Below, piece by piece: positions 1 through 7,733 of a DNA stretch of 64,000 nucleotides. The DNA is from Bacillota bacterium. Its GTDB lineage: Bacteria > Bacillota > Bacilli > Alicyclobacillales > SLC66. The stretch spans positions 62,001 to 126,000 of the forward strand of contig JAJZCW010000006.1 of the NCBI GenBank assembly GCA_021828865.1. The letters run 5' to 3'. A model generated the notes under the pieces. The model worked only from the letters and a program-made list of their open reading frames with translations, did not search any database and had not been told where the DNA came from. The position numbers and the translations under genes were made by a program. How positions within the stretch are numbered: position 1 is the first letter of the stretch; each line of letters opens with the position of its first letter.

Positions 1-120
1 GCTGAGTGGTCCATGAACCAAGAAGCTCTCGCCTCTAAGCGAAGCGAAGGCGGGAGCAGTTCAACAGAATTGGTCATGGGTATCGAATTCTTTTCAAATT
101 GCAGATTATGCTTCTTCTGA
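1..120 (+). CDS. tnpB: TnpB (IS200/IS605 family) C-terminal fragment
   Basis: A reading frame open from base 1 ends at TGA 118-120, giving 39 residues that include MNQEALASKRSEGG. This tail is what results when a tnpB gene runs through the right end of an IS200/IS605 (IS1341-like) element, because the frame reads through the hairpin at 30-57. TnpB is the RNA-guided nuclease of these elements. The gene body lies outside the window, so completeness cannot be judged. The call rests on the right-end hairpin rather than on protein domains. Confidence 0.55.
   Translation, partial: AEWSMNQEALASKRSEGGSSSTELVMGIEFFSNCRLCFF
24..64 (+). mobile_element. IS200/IS605-type right end (omega-RNA scaffold 3' end)
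   Basis: GCTCTCGCC (25-33) pairs with GGCGGGAGC (49-57) around the loop TCTAAGCGAAGC, a loop typical of IS605/IS1341 right ends. TTCAA follows at 60-64, resembling the right cleavage tetranucleotide TCAA of the family. In TnpB systems this hairpin is also the 3' end of the guide-RNA scaffold, and the DNA just beyond it supplies the guide. Confidence 0.65.
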
Positions 121-152
121 TGATGCGCAAAGATGGCATCATCTTTGCTTTT
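119..152 (+). terminator. Terminator-like hairpin
   Basis: GATGATGC (119-126) pairs perfectly with GCATCATC (136-143) across a 9-base loop and is followed by TTTGCTTTT. It overlaps the tnpB stop. The rest of 121-384 shows no gene. Confidence 0.5.
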
Positions 153-384
153 GACTTTAACGTTAGGTTGAAAATAATATTAGCTTATTTTTAAAATAGG
201 AAAGTATCTTTTACAGGAAAATTCCAGAATACCGAAATAAACTATAATAGTATATATAGTTTTCGCGAGTTGGTAGTTTTATTCGAGATTACTGAAGTCC
301 GATTACTCGTGGGATTGAGTAATAATTGATAAGAAAACTCCCATACGTTTTTGCGAATAAGCTGAGAAAAGGTGATAATTTTCG

Positions 385-1686
385 ATGAAATTTTTATGGG
401 CTATTTGGATTAAAATACCGATGTTATATCGATTTCTTCTAATTTTTGGTGGAGTTTCATTATTCTCTTTTGTAACAATTATTACACAAATTGATGTAGG
501 GCTAACATCGCATCACTTTCAGTTAAGTGACAATATTTCAATTGCGATGTCAGTTTTGAGTATATTATTTAGTGTAACTTTCTTTTTGCTAGCGCCAAAT
601 ACCTTGTTTACGCCTGTCAAACGATTTTCCAAACTGGCGATTCGTTTGTCTAACGGAAACTTAAAGGACGATCAACTCATTAAAATTTCCTGTCCTGATA
701 TGAATGGTCTCTCTACAAATTTGACGATGGTCGTTCGCAATTTACGTTCTTTGGTGAAAGAAATCCAAAATAACACCTTTGTCATTAACGATTCTTTTAT
801 TAAGCTAGATGATCATGTGAAAAACGTAGAAAAATTAAATATTGAAATTGAAGCCAATTCGCATACCTTGATGAATAATGTATCCATACAAAATCAACAA
901 ACCGAACTCAGCAAAAAGTCTTTGGATAAAGCTTTACAAAGCCTTCATTCTCTGAGTGAATCAACGAAAAACGCAGAACAGACTGCGCAAGAGACAGCGT
1001 CAAAAGCGGAAAATGGCTATCAAATTTCGGAAAAGATATTGACACAGATGCAAACCATTCATAAATCTACCACTGAGGTCGAGGATGCCATTAAAAGTTT
1101 AGACAGTCATTCTTATGAAATCGGCGAAATCGTAGGACTAATTACAGATATTGCAGCACAAACTAATTTGTTGTCATTAAACGCCAGTATTGAGGCCGCT
1201 CGAGCAGGGGAACATGGGCTTGGATTCGCAGTAGTCGCATCAGAAGTAAAATTGCTTGCCGAACGATCCTCTGAATCTGCCAATCAGATCAGTAAGTTAA
1301 TTGAGGAAATTCAAAATAAAACGACCATCGCTATGAAAAGTGTCTCTATAGAAGAAAAAGAAGTACAATCTGGTTTGGCAATCGCTGAAGAAACGAATCG
1401 CGTATTTCGAGATATTTTGAATAAGCTAAAAGACACTTCCACACAGATCAATACCTTTAAATTAGTATCTGAAAAATCCGAAGAAATGGAGTATATTTTA
1501 AAAGAATTGTCTGATGCCATTGTTGTTCTATCCAACACTTCTAATTTATCTACCAGCGAATCTGAGAGCATATTCAAAAAGGTTTCTCGCCAAATGGATT
1601 CTGCAAAGGAAACGGTTACGGCAGTAGAGAAAATTAACACGATATCACAAGCGCTCCAAAATGTGGTAAGTCAATTCGAGTTATAG
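385..1686 (+). CDS. Methyl-accepting chemotaxis protein without a large sensor domain
   Basis: 433 aa. Two membrane helices (about residues 15-35 and 50-71) are separated by a very short extracellular loop. A HAMP-like segment (about 72-125) and the cytoplasmic MCP signalling hairpin follow. The conserved tip, with [20 protein letters not shown], lies near residues 256-275. Such receptors recruit CheW and CheA and set flagellar rotation; lacking a periplasmic ligand domain, this one probably senses membrane or cytoplasmic state. Start ATG follows AAAAGGTGAT. The gene is AT-rich compared with the window's core genes and borders an accessory region, so recent acquisition is possible. Confidence 0.9.
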   Translation: MKFLWAIWIKIPMLYRFLLIFGGVSLFSFVTIITQIDVGLTSHHFQLSDNISIAMSVLSILFSVTFFLLAPNTLFTPVKRFSKLAIRLSNGNLKDDQLIKISCPDMNGLSTNLTMVVRNLRSLVKEIQNNTFVINDSFIKLDDHVKNVEKLNIEIEANSHTLMNNVSIQNQQTELSKKSLDKALQSLHSLSESTKNAEQTAQETASKAENGYQISEKILTQMQTIHKSTTEVEDAIKSLDSHSYEIGEIVGLITDIAAQTNLLSLNASIEAARAGEHGLGFAVVASEVKLLAERSSESANQISKLIEEIQNKTTIAMKSVSIEEKEVQSGLAIAEETNRVFRDILNKLKDTSTQINTFKLVSEKSEEMEYILKELSDAIVVLSNTSNLSTSESESIFKKVSRQMDSAKETVTAVEKINTISQALQNVVSQFEL

Positions 1687-1734
1687 AGGATTATAACTGA
1701 TAGAGTGTCGCTTGGTTTTTAATAATTAATCAAA

Positions 1735-1757
1735 CAAAAAAGCCGATGATATCGGCT
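1735..1757 (-). terminator. Rho-independent terminator of the YjfB-like gene, copy 1
   Basis: GCCGAT / ATCGGC hairpin (1742-1756) with AAAAAA on its + strand left side, which is a U-tract for minus-strand transcripts. Confidence 0.8.
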
Positions 1758-1782
1758 CTATGATGGCAACTAGATTATTTGC

Positions 1783-1968
1783 TTATGCGTATTGATTAAA
1801 CCGCAATCCATTGTTATTAGTAGGCTGATTATTTTGCTGATTTTGGTTGATGGATTGAGAAACATTTTGCATCGTTTGGGTCATTTGGTTGGCCATTGTT
1901 TGTTGCAAGTCGATACTTTTCTTTAACATGGTTAATCCTAAATCCGACTGTACACCTTGAACGCTCAT
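1783..1968 (-). CDS. YjfB-like putative motility protein, copy 1
   Basis: 61 aa starting MSVQGVQSDLGL. A Gln/Asn-rich amphipathic segment (QQTMANQMTQTMQNVSQSIN) is followed by a low-complexity Asn/Gln tail ending NQYA. It matches the small YjfB family annotated as putative motility proteins, whose function is unknown. The start chosen is ATG 1968, which follows GGAGGAGAAAAA; an upstream extension would read through that ribosome binding site. No signal peptide or membrane helix is visible. A paralogue lies at 8956-9141, and the MCP upstream also points to motility. Confidence 0.75.
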   Translation of the reverse strand: MSVQGVQSDLGLTMLKKSIDLQQTMANQMTQTMQNVSQSINQNQQNNQPTNNNGLRFNQYA

Positions 1969-2255
1969 TTTTTCTCCTCCATTCGACAAACATCATGATA
2001 GGCTCATTTTACCACATTCATCACAGTATTCATATAAAAATAAACCTATCAAAGCTGGCAGGATTAACATATCAAATTCGTTTAAATATCCCTTTTTAAA
2101 ACCGTCACCTCGCTTGGGTTTCAGTATTTAATTTAAATGACCTATTTTGTCTAGATTTCGTCACTGATAAAAACGTTATTCATGGTATTAAGAAGTCATA
2201 CAAAATTAGGTATATAGATTTGGAAAGGCGGTGCATACTATGGCTTTAGTAGATC

Positions 2256-2275
2256 GTAAGCGTAAAACAGTTCAC
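2256..2275 (+). repeat. IS66 left inverted repeat
   Basis: GTAAGCGTAAAACAGTTCAC; inverted partner at 2874-2893. Confidence 0.8.
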
Positions 2276-2339
2276 CCCTGTCCTGTTTAGGCTATTCTTG
2301 GGATAATTCTCCTCAGAAACGTTGAGGAGGCTGATCATT

Positions 2340-2684
2340 GTGACGAAAATGGAATTGCAATCGTTGCGCCAGATCTGGGAGACCAGAATTGCCGACTATC
2401 GGGCCAGCAGTCTATCGGGTGCCGCCTGGTGTGCGGCCAATGACCTCAAAGTCCATCAATTATGGTATTGGTTGCGTAAGTTTTCCTCCCATCATCCTGC
2501 AAAAACTACTCCTGCTACTTCGACTACTTCTCATGATTGGGTGTCATTTGAGTGGGATAAGTCCCCGAGTGAAATCCCTTCTCCCTCTGTACTCCTTGTA
2601 CGAGTGAGTCAGGCGGTCTTCGAAGTCACACCAGGGTTCAATCCGGCGTTGCTAAATGATGTCGTTCATGCGCTCAGTGTGTGA
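2340..2684 (+). CDS. tnpA: IS66 accessory protein TnpA
   Basis: 114 aa. The N-terminal half carries an IS66 TnpA-like helix-turn-helix (residues about 8-50, including SLSGAAWCAANDLKVHQLWYW). The C-terminal half resembles the family segment that precedes tnpB. TnpA is a DNA-binding accessory protein of IS66 transposition. The GTG at 2340 is preferred because GAGGAGG sits ten bases upstream; a TTG at 2322 would place the ribosome binding site inside the gene. The stop overlaps the tnpB start (TGATG), as is usual in IS66 elements. Confidence 0.75.
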   Translation: MTKMELQSLRQIWETRIADYRASSLSGAAWCAANDLKVHQLWYWLRKFSSHHPAKTTPATSTTSHDWVSFEWDKSPSEIPSPSVLLVRVSQAVFEVTPGFNPALLNDVVHALSV

Positions 2685-2932
2685 TGATCAATGATCAACG
2701 CCAAACTCAACAAGTCTATCTTGCCTGCGCCCCCACGGATATGCGAAAGTCGATCAATGGATTGGTGGTGCTAGTAAAAGAGGTCTTTGAACTGGATCCC
2801 TTTTCTCCGAGTTGGTTCGTCTTTTGCAATCGCCAGCATGACAAGATCAAAATTCTGCGTTGGGACACCTGGTGTGAACTGTTTTACGCTGATATGGGTA
2901 TCGAGTCAAAATGGCTATTTATATGCGTTTAG
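2684..2932 (+). pseudogene. tnpB: IS66 TnpB, truncated
   Basis: The first 60 or so residues (VYLACAPTDMRKSINGL, LDPFSPSWFVFCNRQHDKIK) are standard IS66 TnpB (Orf2, PF05717), which normally has about 115 residues. After KILRWD the frame runs into the right inverted repeat at 2874-2893, leaves the element and stops at 2932. The loss of the C-terminus comes from an internal deletion that joined tnpB to the right end. Probably inactive. Confidence 0.75.
2874..2893 (-). repeat. IS66 right inverted repeat
   Basis: GTGAACTGTTTTACGCT at 2874-2890 is the exact complement of bases 4-20 of the left end; the three terminal bases differ. Confidence 0.75.
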
Positions 2933-3515
2933 TCCGACCACGTTAGTTCCGGTTCATAAGGTGTATTTAGGGAGCCGGTTGGATGGGAGCTCGTCGCGGA
3001 ACATGATTAGGCACGCAATCGGTGAATTCTGCACGGTGGTCAATCAATCAGGGCCACAAGAGGTGAGTCGCAGTTCACGGTTACCATCGGTTGAACTCAT
3101 TCAAGCTAAAAAAAACTATTTGCTTGCCCCGCAGGATATGAAACAAATCGGCAAATATCAGCATGAAATCGAAGCCGGACAGACTCAGATGGATCAAGCA
3201 GTCACATTACAAGACATGATTCGCCCACAATATGAATCGGCGTTAGCTGATTATCAATCTGCGGAAAATGACTTAAAGTCGCTGTTCAGCATCAAGTCGT
3301 CACCGAACGCTATCATCGACCAAAACGAATTATGAAACACAACGAAGCCAAATGGAACGATCAGAAAATATGATCCTCACAGGCGAAGCGAGAAAAAATA
3401 CGGCAATGAACAACATCAGCAAAAGCAATCAAAATTGGATGCCTGGATACAAACAAAACAACAAACGATTTATCAAGGCCGCGCAAGCGCACGCCAATCG
3501 ACCAACTTTGTCTAA
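2894..3515 (+). pseudogene. Interrupted plasmid-type ORF of unknown function
   Basis: A frame continues from the IS66 right end to TGA 3333-3335, encoding a Gln-rich helical segment (IGKYQHEIEAGQTQMDQAVT). In the same frame it stays open after the TGA to TAA 3513-3515, including KYGNEQHQQKQSKLDAW. To the left of the element an ATG with GGAAAGGCGG upstream (2240) opens a short frame that the IS interrupts. These pieces could be one broken gene. An alternative overlapping frame at 3352-3561 (69 aa) is also open. I do not recognise a family. Confidence 0.35.
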
Positions 3516-3579
3516 CCTGAGCAAACCAAATCCCTACGCATCACCAAAAAATAAAAAATAGCACATACTCAACAATCAG

Positions 3580-3603
3580 AGCAGACTGAGCCTGCTTTTT
3601 TTG
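3580..3603 (+). terminator. Rho-independent terminator
   Basis: AGCAG / CTGCT hairpin with a 7-base loop followed by seven T residues, closing the unit upstream of parM. Confidence 0.6.
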
Positions 3604-3639
3604 TTGCTCCAAGTTTACATATATTTACGTTAACACATG

Positions 3640-3732
3640 TTAACATACCGATTTTGCCCATCATGTTCCCACGATGACCAACACATCGTACATGTGGGGT
3701 GGTTCAATATGTTCACATCATGGGGGCAAAAT
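3640..3732. promoter_or_regulatory. Dyad-rich region upstream of parM, candidate centromere (parC) or operator
   Basis: Nested symmetry. ATTTTGCCCATCATGT (3651-3666) faces ACATCATGGGGGCAAAAT (about 3715-3731). Inside it ACGATG faces CATCGT. A GTTAACA-CAT-GTTAACA direct repeat lies just upstream. ParMRC systems keep their ParR-binding centromere and operator directly upstream of parM, so the position fits. Function is inferred. Confidence 0.4.
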
Positions 3733-3809
3733 GGCGCAAAAAAATAGCAAAAACAAATCTAATTTCGCGGTACGCTCTTAATAGAGAAACAACGAAAGGA
3801 TGATGTAGC

Positions 3810-4823
3810 TTGCTAAAAATCGGTATGGACGTTGGCAATGGATCGGTTGAGTTGGCAGTTAACATTGGAGAAGAGGTGAAGACGCGCGTTTTAGCCTCAA
3901 CATTCGGGACAGTGGATCCGTCTGTGGTATCGGTGGCGAGTGGAAACAATCCCCATCCTGCCTACAAGCTTGACGGAACCACGTACGCACTCGGGTATGA
4001 TGCGGTGAAGTCGTACCATGCGGATTTTCTCGATTCGTATAGCCGCGACAACCGGTATGAATCGGAAAGTTATAAGCTGATGAACCACTTGGCGCTGGTC
4101 GAATCGGCATCAATGGCACAAAAAAACAAGGTGACTGAGGTTGAGCTTGAATTAGGCGTGCCGGCTGATTATTTTCGAAAAGACACGGTGAACACTCTGA
4201 AATCGTGGTTTGCTTCGCCTATTGCCGCATAAATTAGCGGAGAAACGGTCGTTTTGATGATCCGGAAAAAGGAAGTAATCAGCCAGCCTATTGCCGTATT
4301 TTTGGATGCATACTATGACGATCATGGTGGGGTGAGGAACGAAAAGTTGATCGATCAGGACGTACTCATCATCGATGGAGGCAGTGGCACGCTGGATCTG
4401 GCTCATTTAAGGGGTGGGGCGGTCGTCAAGCAGAGCAGCGAAGCGGTGGGCATCAATGATGTTTACGCGAGAATCGTAGACGAAATCCGCAAGTCGCAAC
4501 CAACATTTCGCATTTCACCAGTCGAATTGGAAGCACAACTTAGATCACAGGATGCTCAGGCGACAAAAATTGTACAGTATGGACGATACACGGTAGACGT
4601 AACCAAGATGTTGCAGTTGGCCACGGAGGAAGTCTGGACACGCACGAAAAATGCGATCCAACGCCAATTTCCGGCGGTCGATCAGTTTGAGCGGATTTTT
4701 CTTGCTGGTGGAAGCGCTGGCGGGGCTTTCGTCAATCAATTCCGAGCATGGAATAGCTTTGTAACGGTCGTCGATCACCCGCAGGAAAGGAATCCATTGC
4801 GCGTGGGCTTTGCAAGCACTTGA
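3810..4823 (+). pseudogene. parM: ParM-like actin ATPase for plasmid segregation, split by an in-frame stop
   Basis: Actin-like ParM/StbA fold. Phosphate-1 loop is MDVGNGSVEL near the N-terminus, phosphate-2 motif DGGSGTLDL, and the adenosine motif LAGGSAGG near the C-terminus. All 338 codons lie in one frame except for a TAA at 4230-4232. Residues on both sides of it (SWFASPIAA / ISGETVVLMIRKK) fit the family, so this is a nonsense mutation rather than two genes. Start TTG 3810 follows GAAAGGATG. ParM filaments push plasmid copies apart, bound through ParR. The stop makes function doubtful unless it is read through or restarted near 4254. Confidence 0.75.
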
Positions 4824-4844
4824 TGGCGGCGGAGGTGGCAGTTC

Positions 4845-5076
4845 GTGACTAGACAGCGCGTAACATTCTACTACGATGATGAGTACGATCTCGGCATCCA
4901 CCAGCTCCTTGTCAACGTCCCAGCAAAACGCATAGGAGAAGGCATCCGAACGGCACCCAATCGCGCCCTGGACGGTGTTCCGCTTGCTCCAGCCGGTTCC
5001 GCAAGCCCAACATATTCAACCCGTTCAGCAAGCCAAGCAGAATGTAAATGTGCTGCGATTTGAACCGGATAATTAA
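4845..5076 (+). pseudogene. ParR-like small DNA-binding partner of ParM, probably frameshifted
   Basis: GTG 4845, with GGAGGTGG upstream, lies 21 bases after parM. The first 30 residues (RQRVTFYYDDEYDLGIHQLL) look like a ribbon-helix-helix partition or repressor protein. The frame then drifts into Ala/Pro/Ser-rich sequence ending at 5063. The +1 frame instead gives a credible Gln-rich tail (QPVPQAQHIQPVQQAKQNVN) ending at TAA 5074-5076 beside the terminator. A frameshift between about 4940 and 4995 is inferred. Identity as ParR comes mainly from position. Confidence 0.45.
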
Positions 5077-5098
5077 GCGCCGCGTGGGCGCTTTTTTT
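5075..5098 (+). terminator. Rho-independent terminator of the parMR unit
   Basis: AAGCGCC (5075-5081) pairs with GGCGCTT (5087-5093), followed by a T-run. Confidence 0.8.
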
Positions 5099-5338
5099 CT
5101 TTGTGATCATTTTGGGGGAAAGGTATACCCAACATTTTCGATCAAATGCATCCTGTGATACGATGCATCGACGATGGACACATTGAACAGGCGGTAAGTG
5201 TTCATCAGAACCGGAAAGGGAAATGTTGCATCTGAGTTTCGAGCCGGACTGAGCGGGGCACGCTGGCGATTCGCTTTTTTGCTGTTGGTGCATTTAGCTA
5301 AGTGTCGGGTATAATGGGATGGGAATGGAGGTGCTATA

Positions 5339-5563
5339 GTGGCTGACACAAAACCGATCCGATTCACTGCTGCGGTAACAAAAGAAGGGCATTGGTACGT
5401 AGCGCGTTGTTTAGAGGTAGAGGTTACAAGCCAAGGCGATACGTTAGAGAATTCACTTAGCAATCTTCAGGAAGCCCTTGAATTGTATTTTGAGGATGAA
5501 CCGACGATCGATGTTCCCCACAATCCCATCATTGCTCCTATCGATATTGAGGTGCATCCGTGA
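5339..5563 (+). CDS. hicB: HicB-family antitoxin
   Basis: 74 aa. The HicB partial RNase H-like fold is recognisable from FTAAVTKEGHWYVARCLEVE, TSQGDTLENSLSNLQEALEL and YFEDEP. No C-terminal DNA-binding domain is present, so it belongs to the short HicB class. It normally neutralises the HicA mRNA interferase. GTG 5339 follows GGAGGTG, and TATAAT lies at about 5311. Its stop overlaps the start of the hicA remnant. The gene itself is intact. Confidence 0.8.
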   Translation: MADTKPIRFTAAVTKEGHWYVARCLEVEVTSQGDTLENSLSNLQEALELYFEDEPTIDVPHNPIIAPIDIEVHP

Positions 5564-5712
5564 GCCCTCATGTACCTGTTGTGTCTGGCTTGGAGATGGT
5601 CTCGATATTGGCTAAAGCTGGATTTTATCAGGCCAGTCAAAAAGGTAGTCATGTTAAGATGAAAAACCCCGATGGACGAATGGTGATCGTACCGCTGCAT
5701 CGAGATGAGTGA
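5560..5712 (+). pseudogene. hicA: HicA mRNA interferase toxin, truncated
   Basis: 50 codons from GTG 5560 overlapping hicB. The double-stranded-RNA-binding-like core is present, including the catalytic His context QKGSHVKMKNPDGR and VPLH. Full HicA proteins continue about 25-30 residues past VPLH with two helices that are missing; the frame stops at TGA 5710. The break coincides with a change of sequence character, so recombination or deletion is likely. Loss of the terminal helices probably inactivates it. Confidence 0.65.
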
Positions 5713-5923
5713 GTTGGGCACGAAATGGGCACGAAAGTTTGAATAAGTGGGAATTTTGTAGATAAAGTTTATCAGATGAAAAGTGAAAAAAACTTGATTT
5801 ATCAAGCAAAATAAGCGATGTAGTATAACTTGAAATGGGCACCTAACCAAACTTACAAGCTGTTTGCGTGGGTTTGATCCCCATCGTCCGATCAAATAGC
5901 GAAATGACAACAATAAAAAACCA

Positions 5924-5956
5924 CCGAGGATCTCTCTAGTGACTTCGGCGCTTTTT
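5924..5956 (+). terminator. Possible terminator
   Basis: CCGAGG (5924-5929) pairs with CTTCGG (5943-5948) allowing one G-T pair, followed by CGCTTTTTG. Confidence 0.35.
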
Positions 5957-6184
5957 GTATTTCAAGCGTACACCCGCGCATACGTAAGGGTGGAGGTTAA
6001 CGACCGTATGCGGTCAAAAACTGATAGTTGTTGCCAATCCCACTTCACTAACATGCTTACTGCTCATTGTCGTGTTGAGTTTTTTTGAGCATGGGGATAG
6101 GTTTCCTATGATACTCTGGTTGTATGGAAATATCAAATAAGCCGGTTATAAGGTCCATATTTCATGTGAATAATTCGTTTTTAG

Positions 6185-6223
6185 GTAAGCGTCAAACGGA
6201 TTACACGTCAGCCTGACGCTTAC
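6185..6223. repeat. 39-bp element with inverted IS66-like ends
   Basis: GTAAGCGTCA (6185-6194) and its exact complement TGACGCTTAC (6214-6223) flank 19 bp. GTAAGCG is the IS66 terminus. It could be a collapsed IS66 relic or an unrelated hairpin. Confidence 0.5.
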
Positions 6224-6336
6224 TCTATTCTCATTTGACGTATTGGGGGACTTGGTTATTTGTGCTTGGAAGTGCACAAATGCTTATGGGACCATTAATT
6301 CGTATTGTTCAAAAATGCATGAAGGAGTGAATCTGA

Positions 6337-6618
6337 TTGTTTGAAGCCCACAATAAAATTTTCATCGAATCGGAGGAGCATGGGGAGCGTTTGCTACACG
6401 GGTTTTCCCATGCGGCTGAGCACATGAAACAAGTTCCAGGCTTTGTCCAGTTCAGCATGTTAAAAGCGCAGGACGGTAGTCACTACATTGTACGGGTGCT
6501 CTGGGAAACAGAAGAATACTTTCACAACTGGGTGAAGAGTGACCATTTTCGCGAAGCGCACAAAGGTCAAAGCGGAAGTGGCCAGGCAGAACTCACCGGA
6601 TATCACGTTATCCTCTGA
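6337..6618 (+). CDS. ABM-domain protein, possible heme-degrading or antibiotic-biosynthesis monooxygenase
   Basis: 93 aa ferredoxin-like alpha+beta ABM domain (PF03992). Family features include the central VPGFVQFSMLKAQDG strand-turn, the VLWETEEYFHNWVKSDHF helix and the C-terminal GYHVIL strand. Relatives are IsdG/HmoA/HmoB heme oxygenases and quinol or antibiotic monooxygenases; the sequence does not decide the substrate. Start TTG 6337 sits behind GAAGGAGTG, nine bases away. It is monocistronic. Confidence 0.7.
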   Translation: MFEAHNKIFIESEEHGERLLHGFSHAAEHMKQVPGFVQFSMLKAQDGSHYIVRVLWETEEYFHNWVKSDHFREAHKGQSGSGQAELTGYHVIL

Positions 6619-6690
6619 TCATCAGGATCTGAATAGAGCAGCAGATGCGGCCACAGAAGCGTGAAATGAAGACCTGTGACGAGATGATTA

Positions 6691-7629
6691 TTACCAGGGT
6701 ATTGGATTTTGAGCTATCTCCTGAGTCCAAAAGTCTCTCAACTGTTGCACAAGAACTGGATCTAGGTCTTCTTGCGAAGCAGAAGCGTTTAATTCCCATT
6801 GTTGTACATTTTTAGAACCAGGGATCACTGTACTCACCGCTGATTGCGCTAAAATATAGCGCAAAGCTACGATAGCAATTGATATATTAGTGGCATCTGT
6901 GATCTGGCGAAGCTTTTCAACTAATAGGGAGCGTCGTTCAATATCTAAAGGTGTCCAACGAGCACGAACGCCTGAAAAACTGCTAGAGCGATTATACTTT
7001 CCACTTAGCCATCCTGAGTCGAGCGGGACCTTAATGATAATCCCTACTTGTTGTAATTCAGCTTGAGCAAATGCCTGTGCGGCTTCTTGAAAAAACAAAT
7101 TATACAATATTTCGATCACACTGCTACCAGAAGTGTTTAAAATGGTATGCATCTCTTCTAACGTATCTACTGATGCACCATAAGCATTGATCATTCCCCC
7201 ATATTGCATACGTTGAAGTGCTTGCATTTGCGGACTGTTGCCATCTAAGTATTCTGATGGTGGATTATGCAGGATCACGGAATCAAGATAGGAAGTCTTG
7301 AGCCTTTGCATGCTTTCTTCTACGGAGCGTCGTATGCCTTCGGGAGAAAAATCACTGATGCCCTCTGCCGTATGCCCCACTTTGGTGTTGATCACAACTT
7401 GATCCCGAATGCCCATCAGCGCTTCTCCTAATAATCGCTCACTATTTCCACGACCATATCCGGGGGCAGTATCAAAAAAATTGCATCCCTGCGCATAAGC
7501 GGTTTTCACTAATTGAATCGCATCGTCATCTGACATGGCTGACCAATCAATGTGGTTTCCTAACTGCCAGGTACCGAGTCCCACTTCGGATACTTTTATC
7601 GCAGATTTCCCGTATTGTCGATAACGCAT
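6691..7629 (-). CDS. Aldo/keto reductase
   Basis: 312 aa NADPH-dependent (alpha/beta)8-barrel oxidoreductase. The catalytic tetrad is complete: Asp53 and Tyr58 (FDTAPGYGRGNSE), Lys83 (NTKVGH) and His121 (VILHNPP). The C-terminal cofactor segment includes TVIPGSKN. It most resembles the broad AKR group related to YhdN/IolS and Mocs-type reductases; the physiological substrate is unknown. Start ATG follows AAGGTGGATCAGT. It stands alone, convergent with the ABM gene. Confidence 0.88.
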   Translation of the reverse strand: MRYRQYGKSAIKVSEVGLGTWQLGNHIDWSAMSDDDAIQLVKTAYAQGCNFFDTAPGYGRGNSERLLGEALMGIRDQVVINTKVGHTAEGISDFSPEGIRRSVEESMQRLKTSYLDSVILHNPPSEYLDGNSPQMQALQRMQYGGMINAYGASVDTLEEMHTILNTSGSSVIEILYNLFFQEAAQAFAQAELQQVGIIIKVPLDSGWLSGKYNRSSSFSGVRARWTPLDIERRSLLVEKLRQITDATNISIAIVALRYILAQSAVSTVIPGSKNVQQWELNASASQEDLDPVLVQQLRDFWTQEIAQNPIPW

Positions 7630-7733
7630 ACTGATCCACCTTTCTTAGTGAAATTTTCTTATCTCTGGGTATGATCCATAGTATCAAGTCCTAAATGTGG
7701 TGTAAATTCATCTTTGGTAGAATTCACATGATG

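Larger units (their letters stand above)
1735..2100. repeat. Duplicated YjfB cassette, copy 1
   Basis: The terminator, gene and about 120 bp of upstream DNA closely match 8910-9262. Shared upstream blocks include ATTCATATAAAAATAA and TATCAAATTCGTTTAAAT. Orientation is the same in both copies, so they form direct repeats about 7.2 kb apart. Confidence 0.8.
2256..2893 (+). mobile_element. Non-autonomous IS66-family element, tnpC deleted
   Basis: The left end 2256-2275 begins with the IS66 hallmark GTAAGCG. The same sequence occurs inverted at 2874-2893 (17 of 20 bases match). Between them lie tnpA and a truncated tnpB only; the large DDE transposase gene tnpC is absent. No 8-bp target duplication is evident, so the ends may have decayed. 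The insertion interrupts a plasmid-type reading frame. Confidence 0.75.
5713..6336. other. Gene-poor remnant region
   Basis: No convincing gene. Contents: a 13-codon frame (5705-5746, MSELGTKWARKFE) resembling an integrase C-terminus; a tRNA T-arm-like stretch (5868-5884); a weak terminator (5924-5956); inverted GACCG/CGGTC (about 6002-6015); and a 39-bp palindromic element (6185-6223). Confidence 0.5.

Noticed and set aside
1311-1640. 109-aa minus-strand ORF inside the MCP gene
   Set aside because: Shadow of the MCP coding frame; no ribosome binding site and low-information composition.
2030-2095. SigD-type promoter upstream of the YjfB copies
   Set aside because: The conserved blocks contain TAAA and GATA-like boxes but not at SigD spacing in either copy.
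3333-3335. TGA as a selenocysteine codon in the ORF after the IS66 element
   Set aside because: No SECIS-like hairpin follows closely, the protein family is unknown, and the region is full of broken genes including a TAA-split parM.
5467-5913. 148-aa minus-strand ORF over hicA and the downstream remnant
   Set aside because: Composition is random-like and it is antisense to a recognisable HicA core.
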